Source: Sphingorhabdus pulchriflava
GTDB lineage: Bacteria > Pseudomonadota > Alphaproteobacteria > Sphingomonadales > Sphingomonadaceae
Assembly: GCF_003367235.1 (NCBI RefSeq)
Contig: NZ_QRGP01000001.1
Span: forward strand, 744,001-808,000
Reading direction: 5' to 3'
DNA: 64,000 nt
The position numbers were made by a program, and so were the translations under genes. The notes beneath the pieces are model-generated. The model saw only the letters and a program-made list of their open reading frames with translations. It was not told where the DNA came from and made no database searches. Numbering within the stretch: the first letter of the stretch is position 1; every line of letters begins with the position of its first letter. Below are positions 57,732-64,000 of this stretch, one piece after another.

Positions 57732-60215
57732 ATGGCTGCTTTTAAAAGTGCCCCCAAGGGCGCATTCGTTCGGATTTTATCGACCGTTTCCACCGTTGCG
57801 TTGGGTATCGGTGCGTTTACCGCGCCAGCATTTGCTCAGGAAGCAACCGAGGAAGATTCTGTCGGCTTGACCGAAATTATCGTGACAGCGCGGAAGGTTG
57901 AGGAAAATCTTCAGGATGTGCCAGTCGCGGTTACCGCCTTCAGCGGTGAAGATTTGCAGAACCAGAATATCCAGCGCTTGCAGGATGTAGCAAATTTCAC
58001 TCCGGGCCTTGCGATGCGTCAGGGTTCTTCGACTCCGTCGGCAGTCACAATCACACTTCGCGGTCAGGTTCAGACCGATATTCTTGCCACACTTGATCCA
58101 TCGGTCGGCACCTATGTAGACGGTGTATATTGGTCGCGTGCGTATGGCTTGAACAGCGACATTCTCGACGCGTCGTCGGTGCAGGTCTTGAAGGGCCCGC
58201 AAGGAACATTGTTTGGTCGCAACACGACCGGTGGTGCGTTGCTGATCAATACGAACGATCCTGATCTAAACGAATATGGCGGTAAGATTTCGGCGAGCTA
58301 TGGTCGTTTCAATGAACTGACGCTCAATGCAGTATCGAACATCCCAATTGTCGAAGACAAGATTGCTATTCGTCTGGCTGGTCAGCGCTTCAAGCGCGAT
58401 GGCTTTACATCCAATACCACTGCTTCGACCACGGCCTTACTCGGCAATACAGTTGTGCGCCGCAATTATCCCGGCTCGCAGCTTGGCCGCAAACTCGATA
58501 ATCGGGATCGCTGGAATTTCCGCGGCAAATTGCTGATCAAGCCAACCGATCGCTTGAGTCTGCTGTTCTCCGGTGAATATTTTGACATGGAAGAAAATCC
58601 TGCCCGTCAGCTTGTGTTTGCGGCTTCCGCGTTTAATGCCGGGCTAGCAACGCCAACCAACCCAACGCCGAATTCGACTTATTCGGTTAGCGCAACTGCA
58701 GGCACCTTCGTCGGCATCCTGAACGGCAATCCGCCCGCGACTGCAACGGCACCCGGTTTGGCCATATTGAATGCACAGGCAGCGACATTAGCCGCCAATC
58801 CACGGACGACGGCAAATAATGAAGTTTCATACGCTTTGGCTCGCACCTACACTTATGGCTTCACCGGCGCACTCGACACCGATTGGGGTGAGATCAAGCT
58901 GATCTTGGGGCAACGTAAGGTCAATTCGGCAGCTGGACTCGATCTTGAGGGTTCTTCTTACGCCGTCCACTTTACCGAGGGCCAACAGGAGCTGAAGCAA
59001 CAGTCTGCAGAACTGCAGATTACGGGACAGGCCTTTGCCGATGCCGTCGATTTTGCAGCCGGCGCTTTTGTTTTCCATGAATCGGGCTTTGACCAGTCGA
59101 TCTCGGTTACCGTTCCAGCTCTCAATCCTGCCACATCGCACTTTTATGGCAAAATCGACAATGACAGCATCGGCGTCTACGGTCAGGCTTCATGGCACAT
59201 CACGGATGCGCTAACCTTCACGGGTGGCCTGCGTTATTCTGTGGACGATAAGGGCCTTGAAACCCGGACGAATAACTACATTCGGACTAGCGGACTTACC
59301 ATCTGCTCGATCATTCCAGTTGCGCCGTTCAATGCAGGCGGCGAAGTGGTGGGTCCGGCGCAATGCGGTGTGAAGCGTCGCGACAGCTTTGCCGGTGTTT
59401 CATATACCGCTGGCCTTGATTACAAGCTGAACGACGATGTCCTTGTCTATGTAAAGACAGCAAAGGGCTTCCGCTCGGGCGGGCAGAATCTGCGCGCACC
59501 CAATACAGCTGCTTTCATCCCCTTCCGTCCTGAAACCGCCATTTCGTACGAGGTTGGTTTCAAGGGCCAGTTCTTCGACAATCGGGTTCGCTTTAATGCT
59601 GCCGCATATCTCACGAATGTAAAAGACATCCAGCGCTCGACCTTGATTGCTACCCCGCCTATTCCACCTTCAACCGTTCCCGGCACGGCGACAATCCTGG
59701 GCAATGCTGGTAAGGCTCGCTTCAAAGGGATTGAGGCTGAACTGACTGCTGTCTTGTTCGATGGTTTCCGGCTCAGCGCTTCCGGTGCTCTGGTCGATCC
59801 GGAATATGTCCGCTTTGCCGACTTGAGCGGTGACCGTTCGTTCGAACGCTTCACCGGTGTTGCGAAAAAGCAGTTTTCGTTCGCCGCTGATTATTCGGCC
59901 GACCTTGGTGCAGCCAAGTTGAATCTGCATGCTGACTACAGCTGGCGAAGCGACGTGCCCGTGGCGGAGTATAACTTCGTTGCAAACCCGCAAAATCAGC
60001 AAATTATCGATGCGACCACTGCCCCAGCTATTGGATTGGTCGGAGCACGTGCGTCTGTTGAATTTGGTGACCATTATGAAATTGCTGTTTTCGGTCGAAA
60101 TCTGACCAACAAGCGGGACAATATCAGTACGCTTCTTGTCGCGCCACTCGGCTATGTCACGGGCGTTCGCAACGAACCGACAACCTACGGCGTGACCGCT
60201 ACCGTCAAATTCTGA
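57732..60215 (+). CDS. TonB-dependent outer-membrane receptor
   Basis: 827 residues. Signal peptide 1-35 with AFA|QE cleavage; TonB-box-like TEIIVTARK (47-55); plug domain with NLQDVPVAVTAFSGEDL and LKGPQGTLFGRNTTGGALLINT; 22-strand barrel ending GVTATVKF with terminal Phe. Imports a large or hydrophobic ligand across the outer membrane using TonB energy. AGGAGAGGAAT precedes the ATG. Site F upstream and the terminator at 60253 frame it as its own transcription unit. Sphingomonads commonly place such receptors beside catabolic genes. Confidence 0.97.
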   Translation: MAAFKSAPKGAFVRILSTVSTVALGIGAFTAPAFAQEATEEDSVGLTEIIVTARKVEENLQDVPVAVTAFSGEDLQNQNIQRLQDVANFTPGLAMRQGSSTPSAVTITLRGQVQTDILATLDPSVGTYVDGVYWSRAYGLNSDILDASSVQVLKGPQGTLFGRNTTGGALLINTNDPDLNEYGGKISASYGRFNELTLNAVSNIPIVEDKIAIRLAGQRFKRDGFTSNTTASTTALLGNTVVRRNYPGSQLGRKLDNRDRWNFRGKLLIKPTDRLSLLFSGEYFDMEENPARQLVFAASAFNAGLATPTNPTPNSTYSVSATAGTFVGILNGNPPATATAPGLAILNAQAATLAANPRTTANNEVSYALARTYTYGFTGALDTDWGEIKLILGQRKVNSAAGLDLEGSSYAVHFTEGQQELKQQSAELQITGQAFADAVDFAAGAFVFHESGFDQSISVTVPALNPATSHFYGKIDNDSIGVYGQASWHITDALTFTGGLRYSVDDKGLETRTNNYIRTSGLTICSIIPVAPFNAGGEVVGPAQCGVKRRDSFAGVSYTAGLDYKLNDDVLVYVKTAKGFRSGGQNLRAPNTAAFIPFRPETAISYEVGFKGQFFDNRVRFNAAAYLTNVKDIQRSTLIATPPIPPSTVPGTATILGNAGKARFKGIEAELTAVLFDGFRLSASGALVDPEYVRFADLSGDRSFERFTGVAKKQFSFAADYSADLGAAKLNLHADYSWRSDVPVAEYNFVANPQNQQIIDATTAPAIGLVGARASVEFGDHYEIAVFGRNLTNKRDNISTLLVAPLGYVTGVRNEPTTYGVTATVKF

Positions 60216-60252
60216 TGCGTTTTGTCACTCCCTTCAATGGGGTTTGAAATCT

Positions 60253-60287
60253 GGGGGAGGGTCGGGAAACCGGCCTTCCCCCTTTTT
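60253..60287 (+). terminator. Rho-independent terminator after TonB receptor
   Basis: A 13-bp stem (60253-60265 with 60270-60282, two G-U pairs) closes a GAAA tetraloop and is followed by TTTTT (60283-60287). It lies 38 bp after the receptor stop and ends 15 bp before the MFS gene. Confidence 0.88.
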
Positions 60288-60301
60288 GTTGAGAGGGCTG
60301 A

Positions 60302-61570
60302 ATGGCACAGGAAATCTCCCCCATGCGCCGGAACCTGACCTTTGGGCTGATGTTCCTTGTCGCGATATTGAGTTATGTGGACAGGCAAATTTTCACCCTG
60401 TTTCAGGATGACATAAAGCTGGAGCTTGGCCTCAACGATGGCCAGCTCGGGCTGTTGACGGGGATGTCTTTTGCGCTCTTTTACGCCATAGCTGCTTTCC
60501 CGATTGCCCGTTACGCGGACCGGGGTGACAGACGGTTGGTTGTTGCGTTGTGCGTTATGGTCTGGAGTGCAGCGACCGCACTTTGCGGTGTGGCAAACAG
60601 CTTTTGGCAGATGGTATTGGCCCGCATTGGTCTTGCTGCCGGGGAAGCGGGCGCTGGTCCTGCTTCAATTTCGCTACTGACCGAGATTTTCCCTCCTGAA
60701 AGGCGCACAATCGTCATTTCTTCGATGCTTGCAGCCAGCGCCATTGGCATATCCGCGGGACTTTGGCTTGCGGGCTGGCTTTCGCAGTTTTTTAACTGGC
60801 GCGAAGTTTTCCTTATCGTCGGCTTGCCCGGCATTCTGATTGGTCTGGCAGTCTGGCTGTTCTCGGCCGAACCGCGTCGGGGCAAGGGCGATGTTGTTGT
60901 TCCGCCGCAGCAGATTGGCATGGCCGAGGTGATGCGGACCATGGCTGGCAATGTATCGCTGCGCTGGGTGGGATTATTGCTCATCATGGTACCCGTTACC
61001 GGCTTTGCCTTCATCATATGGGGCGCATCCTTTTTCCAGCGCGTACATGGCATGACCAAGGCGGAAACCGGATTCTGGCTGGGCACGGCGATGGCAGTCG
61101 GGCTGGTGATCGGGAATCTGGCAGCCGGTTGGGTTGCAGATAAATGGGGCAAGGATAATCCTCGCTTCAATGGCTGGTTTGCGGGGCTCGGTCTGCTGGC
61201 CGCTTTCCCGCTGGCGATGCTCTTCGTCTATTCCGCCAACCCTTATGTGGCGCTTGCCTGTTTCGTGGGCATGAAGTTTGTGATGACGCTCCATCTTGGT
61301 CCAATCATTGCGCTCAGTTTTGCGCAGGTCCCGGTTGCGATGCGGGCAATGATGTCGGCCACGATCAACATGCTCATCGGCTTGGCGGGTACCGGGGTAG
61401 GCGGAACGCTTACCGGCTTTTTAAGTGAGGCTTATGCACCAGGATTTGGCGAAATGTCGCTGCGTCCCGCACTTGCCACTCTCTCCTGCTGCCTGATAGT
61501 GGGCGGCATCGCGGCCATCATGGCGGGGCGGACGGCTAAACCATTGAAAGAACATATAGTGGAGGCGTGA
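60302..61570 (+). CDS. MFS transporter (spinster-like)
   Basis: 422 residues with about 12 hydrophobic segments. YVDRQIFTLFQDDIKLELGLNDGQLGLLTGMSFALFYAIAAFPIARYADRGDRR is the spinster/aromatic-acid-type MFS start with the ADRxxRR loop. Inner-membrane carrier, probably for the substrate or a released acid. AGAGGG before the ATG. It starts just after a strong terminator, so it needs read-through or its own weak promoter, which I cannot place. Confidence 0.94.
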   Translation: MAQEISPMRRNLTFGLMFLVAILSYVDRQIFTLFQDDIKLELGLNDGQLGLLTGMSFALFYAIAAFPIARYADRGDRRLVVALCVMVWSAATALCGVANSFWQMVLARIGLAAGEAGAGPASISLLTEIFPPERRTIVISSMLAASAIGISAGLWLAGWLSQFFNWREVFLIVGLPGILIGLAVWLFSAEPRRGKGDVVVPPQQIGMAEVMRTMAGNVSLRWVGLLLIMVPVTGFAFIIWGASFFQRVHGMTKAETGFWLGTAMAVGLVIGNLAAGWVADKWGKDNPRFNGWFAGLGLLAAFPLAMLFVYSANPYVALACFVGMKFVMTLHLGPIIALSFAQVPVAMRAMMSATINMLIGLAGTGVGGTLTGFLSEAYAPGFGEMSLRPALATLSCCLIVGGIAAIMAGRTAKPLKEHIVEA

Positions 61571-62347
61571 ATGCAGTTCATCACCGTCGAAATCAACGGT
61601 CCGGTCACTACCGTTACACTTAACCGGCCAGAGGTGATGAATGCAATCAATGCGCAAATGCACCAAGAGTTACAGGCAGCCTTTGATGCCTTTGCCGCAG
61701 ATGCCGGGCAACTTGCCTGCGTCATAACCGGGGCAGGGGATCGGGCTTTTTGTGCGGGCAGTGACCTGAAGGCTGCTGTGGCTGACGGCCACCGCGATTA
61801 CCCAAGGAACGGATATGCCGGACTGATCGAACGCTTTGACTGTCCCAAACCCTTTATTGCAGCGGTGAACGGCCTCGCGCTTGGTGGCGGGTTTGAGGTA
61901 GCATTGGCATGCGATATCATTATCGCTAGCGAGGGAGCCAGCTTTGGTTTGCCAGAGCCGCTGGTCGGTGCGGTGGCACTTGGCGGGGGTGTTCACCGGC
62001 TCGCACGGCAAATTGGCCTGAAACAGGCGATGGGAATGATATTAACCTCACGGCGCGTGAGTGCAGCGGAAGGCGCGCGGCTTGGCTTCGTCAACGAGGT
62101 GGTTGCAACCGGGCAATTGCAGGCTGCAACTTTGCGCTGGTGTTCGGAGATATTGCGGGCTTCCCCAATGTCGATCCGCGCCTCAAAAGAGGCGGTGTAT
62201 CGCGGGCTCGATGAAAGTGGCGTGGCAGCAGCGATGCGTAACCAGAAAAGCTACCCCGCATTTGCGGCCTGGGCCGAAAGCGACGATGCCCGCGAAGGGC
62301 CCAGGGCATTTGCGGAAAAGCGACCGCCTGTTTGGAAGGGGCGTTAA
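61571..62347 (+). CDS. Enoyl-CoA hydratase/isomerase family protein
   Basis: 258 residues; ATG follows the MFS stop directly. TVTLNRPEVMNAIN, GDRAFCAGSDLKAAV, AVNGLALGGGFEVALACDIIIASEGASFGLPEPLVGAVALGGGVHRLARQIG: the CaiD-like LPEP segment keeps the second catalytic Glu. Tail FAEKRPPVWKGR is typical. Hydratase or isomerase on enoyl-CoA. Confidence 0.94.
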   Translation: MQFITVEINGPVTTVTLNRPEVMNAINAQMHQELQAAFDAFAADAGQLACVITGAGDRAFCAGSDLKAAVADGHRDYPRNGYAGLIERFDCPKPFIAAVNGLALGGGFEVALACDIIIASEGASFGLPEPLVGAVALGGGVHRLARQIGLKQAMGMILTSRRVSAAEGARLGFVNEVVATGQLQAATLRWCSEILRASPMSIRASKEAVYRGLDESGVAAAMRNQKSYPAFAAWAESDDAREGPRAFAEKRPPVWKGR

Positions 62348-62401
62348 AGGTCGATTCCGGAAATTGCTGGACAGCCCATCAGAATCCAAGCTGCGCACAA
62401 C

Positions 62402-62432
62402 AAAAAATACCCCGCCAGCCCAGGCCGACGGG
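62402..62432 (-). terminator. Rho-independent terminator of amidohydrolase gene
   Basis: On the minus strand a 9-bp stem (62432-62424 with 62419-62411, two G-U pairs) and 4-base loop are followed by GTA and six T. It is 28 bp past the stop of the amidohydrolase at 62460. Confidence 0.75.
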
Positions 62433-62459
62433 ATAAGTGGAGGAGAAGGTTAAACCCTG

Positions 62460-63683
62460 TCAGGCGGCAATCGCCAGTTCCTGACGCCTTGCATCCACCT
62501 GCGATTGCAGATTGGCGCGGCTGAAGAGCTTGGCTGCATTACCCCCCAGGACGGCGACGAAATCGTCGATGCTAGCATCCGGGTGCTCGGCCATCATCTT
62601 GTCGACAACGTTGCGGGTGAAGGGAAATGTGCCTTCAGAATGCGGATAGTCGCTGGCGAAAAGCAGAGCCTCGATACCCACGCCGCGCCGTGTGGCGATC
62701 GATCCGGTGTCGTTCTGCAAGGCGCAATGCACCTGATCGCGTACGATCTGACTGGGCAGTCGTGACAATTTTGGGGAGATTGACGGGGCGTGCCCGTTAT
62801 AGACCTCGTCCATGCGCTCGGCGAGGCCCCAAAGCCAGCCTGCGCTATGCTCGGCAAACAGGATATGGGCTTTCGGATTGCGATCCAGCACACCACCAGC
62901 GACCAACTGGGTGATGATTTCGACCGCGTCATTCATCTGCCGGGTGTAGTTGTACAGCGCGCCGCCGGGTCCGCGAAGCGCACGGATGTTGATGTCGCCA
63001 ACACCGGTATGGAAGACCAGGGGAATGCCTTTCTCGCCTGCAAAGGCAAAAATCGGATCCCAGCGTGGATCATTGTAATTGTTGAGGCCCTCCCACAGAC
63101 AGAAAGCGGCATAGCCCAATTCGGCGGTTCGCTTGCATTCTGCCAATGCATCGTCAAAGTCGAAGCAGGGGATCATCGCGGCGGGAATCAACCGGTCGCG
63201 GACGGGGGCGGTATATTCCCAAGCCCAGTCGTTATAGATCTGGCATGCGGTGCGTTGGCCTTCGCGGTCACTGATGCGCGGCAGCATCAGGCCCAGCGAC
63301 GGGAAGACGAGTTCGGCGTCGACGCCGTCACGATCCATGTCGGCCAGACGCAGGTCCAGATCGCGTGCGCCGCGTCTTTTGGTGTCGACGGCACAATCGC
63401 TGACAAAATTTTCCTTGGCATCGGTGCAACTGCGATCGGCGTTGGTGCCGGTTTGGGCGTTGAAGGCGGCATCGCCTTCGCCGGTTTTATGCTGGTGAAA
63501 ATTGGTCTGGATTTTCAGGATGACCTGCTCACCGATCTTTGTGATCCGCAAATCGCCATCGGACTCGCTGCGGATGGCAAATTGCTGCAGATGTTCGGGC
63601 ATTGCCTTCACAAAAAGATCCGGCGGTTCGGCGACATGGGCGTCGCAACTGAAAACAAAGGGGCGGGCAGCGGTATCAGACAT
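62460..63683 (-). CDS. Amidohydrolase-2 family metal-dependent hydrolase
   Basis: 407 residues. ACMSD-like TIM barrel: N-terminal DAHVAEPPDLF (HxxE in place of HxH), VFHTGVGD with a metal His, FAEHSAGWLWGLAERMDE and FASDYPHSEGTFP with the catalytic Asp. Family members perform decarboxylation or hydrolysis of C-C/C-N bonds. AGGAGAAATGCC precedes the ATG. Own terminator downstream; AT-rich promoter region upstream with TTGACC near 63777. A paralogue ends at 63876. Confidence 0.92.
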   Translation of the reverse strand: MSDTAARPFVFSCDAHVAEPPDLFVKAMPEHLQQFAIRSESDGDLRITKIGEQVILKIQTNFHQHKTGEGDAAFNAQTGTNADRSCTDAKENFVSDCAVDTKRRGARDLDLRLADMDRDGVDAELVFPSLGLMLPRISDREGQRTACQIYNDWAWEYTAPVRDRLIPAAMIPCFDFDDALAECKRTAELGYAAFCLWEGLNNYNDPRWDPIFAFAGEKGIPLVFHTGVGDINIRALRGPGGALYNYTRQMNDAVEIITQLVAGGVLDRNPKAHILFAEHSAGWLWGLAERMDEVYNGHAPSISPKLSRLPSQIVRDQVHCALQNDTGSIATRRGVGIEALLFASDYPHSEGTFPFTRNVVDKMMAEHPDASIDDFVAVLGGNAAKLFSRANLQSQVDARRQELAIAA

Positions 63684-63821
63684 GGCATTTCTCCTGCGTA
63701 ACAGCGACGAATCGTTCGCTTCGGCCTTGCAGTTCGAGAATGCCTAAATAGGTATCTAATAAAATTGATATAGGTCAAAATATGCGCAAAATTAGGCAAA
63801 TTAAGACTTTTAAAGATACTT
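63684..63821. promoter_or_regulatory. AT-rich upstream region of amidohydrolase gene
   Basis: A 138-bp AT-rich stretch between amidohydrolase start and the terminator of the next gene. On the minus strand TTGACCTA (near 63777) may be a -35, with ATACCT 17 bp on. A short palindrome CCTA-AA-TAGG lies near 63745-63754. TTGACCTA is shared with sites A and E, but the full CTAGTTATAC element is not present. No open reading frame with coding character is seen. Confidence 0.35.
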
Positions 63822-63852
63822 AAAAGCCGCGACTACAAGATGTAGCCGCGGC
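63822..63852 (-). terminator. Rho-independent terminator of the right-edge amidohydrolase
   Basis: A 12-bp stem (63852-63841 with 63837-63826) and 3-base loop; the single mismatch is a G-U pair in minus-strand RNA but A-C in plus-strand RNA, so it favours the minus strand. TTTT follows. It lies 23 bp past the stop at 63876. Confidence 0.82.
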
Positions 63853-63875
63853 TCAATTTTGTCAGAAACTGGTAT

Positions 63876-64000
63876 TTATGCTGCCAATAAAACAGGGCTA
63901 GTCGACACCACCGGCTCAATTCCAAACAGCCGAGCTCCGTTCAGTCCCAGAATGTCAGCGCGCACCGAATCACTGACGTTAAGACCTGCGAACAGCTCCT
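63876..64000 (-). CDS. Amidohydrolase-like protein, C-terminal fragment (cut by window edge)
   Basis: The last 41 codons of a leftward gene, ending TAA at 63876. The visible end reads ELFAGLNVSDSVRADILGLN, then GARLFGIEPVVSTSP and VLLAA. DILGLNGARLFGIEP is the closing helix usual for amidohydrolase-2 (ACMSD-like) proteins, so it is likely a paralogue of the gene at 62460. Too short to judge activity. A strong terminator follows. Confidence 0.7.
   Translation of the reverse strand, partial: ELFAGLNVSDSVRADILGLNGARLFGIEPVVSTSPVLLAA

Noticed and set aside
63745-63780. Seventh copy of the shared operator before the amidohydrolase
   Set aside because: Only TTGACCTA and scattered bases match; the TAGTTATAC core is absent.
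1-64000. Mobile elements, CRISPR arrays, tRNA or rRNA genes
   Set aside because: I found no transposase or integrase frame, no regularly spaced repeats and no clover-leaf or rRNA-like segment on reading both strands; gene order looks like a stable catabolic cluster.

Overview
The window is a gene-dense, moderately GC-rich bacterial chromosome segment that is almost wholly catabolic. Gene families and style point to an alphaproteobacterium, most likely a sphingomonad: a large TonB-dependent receptor with an AFA|QE-type signal peptide, a spinster-type MFS carrier, many paralogous acyl-CoA dehydrogenases (ACADs) and short-chain dehydrogenases (SDRs), and frequent ATGA/GTGA/TGATG gene overlaps. 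The taxon is inferred from gene content only. I see no rRNA, tRNA, CRISPR array or insertion sequence, and no gene-free stretch longer than about 200 bases.

Layout. 1-10036 (-): a long operon of crotonase, paired ACADs, thiolase, SDR, MaoC hydratase, a ketosynthase-like/DUF35 fusion, an SCP2-type thiolase and two more ACADs (the last cut by the window edge). 10123-13543 (+): paired ACADs and an Old Yellow Enzyme-type reductase. 13559-15088 (-): acyl-CoA ligase. 15159-17230 (+): double-hotdog dehydratase and crotonase. 17227-18018 (-): thioesterase. 18119-23305 (+): paired ACADs, a CrtC/AttH-like protein and two nitronate monooxygenase-family flavoproteins. 23356-28383 (-): NTF2-like protein, MarR regulator, APH-type kinase, ACAD10/11-like ACAD, SDR and quinone reductase. 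28459-30693 (+): two SDRs with a short, catalytically dead SDR between them. 30694-33107 (-): ligase and SMP-30 lactonase. 33193-36334 (+): FadR-type regulator, ligase, tyrosine phosphatase. 36344-40274 (-): P450, VOC protein, ALDH, SDR, facing a TetR gene at 40321. 40892-47298 (-): two crotonases, dienoyl reductase-like SDR, paired ACADs, zinc ADH, hydrolase. 47369-52552 (-): small conserved-looking protein, ligase, extended crotonase, permuted class III CoA transferase, amidohydrolase. 52715-57617 (+): three SDRs, ligase, DUF2889 protein. 57732-62347 (+): TonB receptor, MFS carrier, crotonase. 62460-64000 (-): two amidohydrolases.

How it may work. The set fits uptake of a hydrophobic, probably polycyclic or branched substrate, oxidation (P450, ADH, ALDH), CoA activation (five ligases), and side-chain/ring beta-oxidation by four two-gene ACADs, hydratases, SDRs and thiolases. 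Each ACAD pair has one subunit with a candidate catalytic Glu and one without, the pattern of the heterotetrameric ACADs of steroid and bile-acid degradation. The substrate itself cannot be read from the sequence.

The strongest new signal is regulatory. A 16-bp element, best form CTAGTT-ATAC-AACTAG, occurs at six promoter regions (10070, 15127, 18066, 28396, 47338, 57676). It would tie the TonB receptor and at least five beta-oxidation operons into one regulon whose regulator is not identified. Local TetR, MarR and FadR-type regulators have different palindromes next to their own genes.
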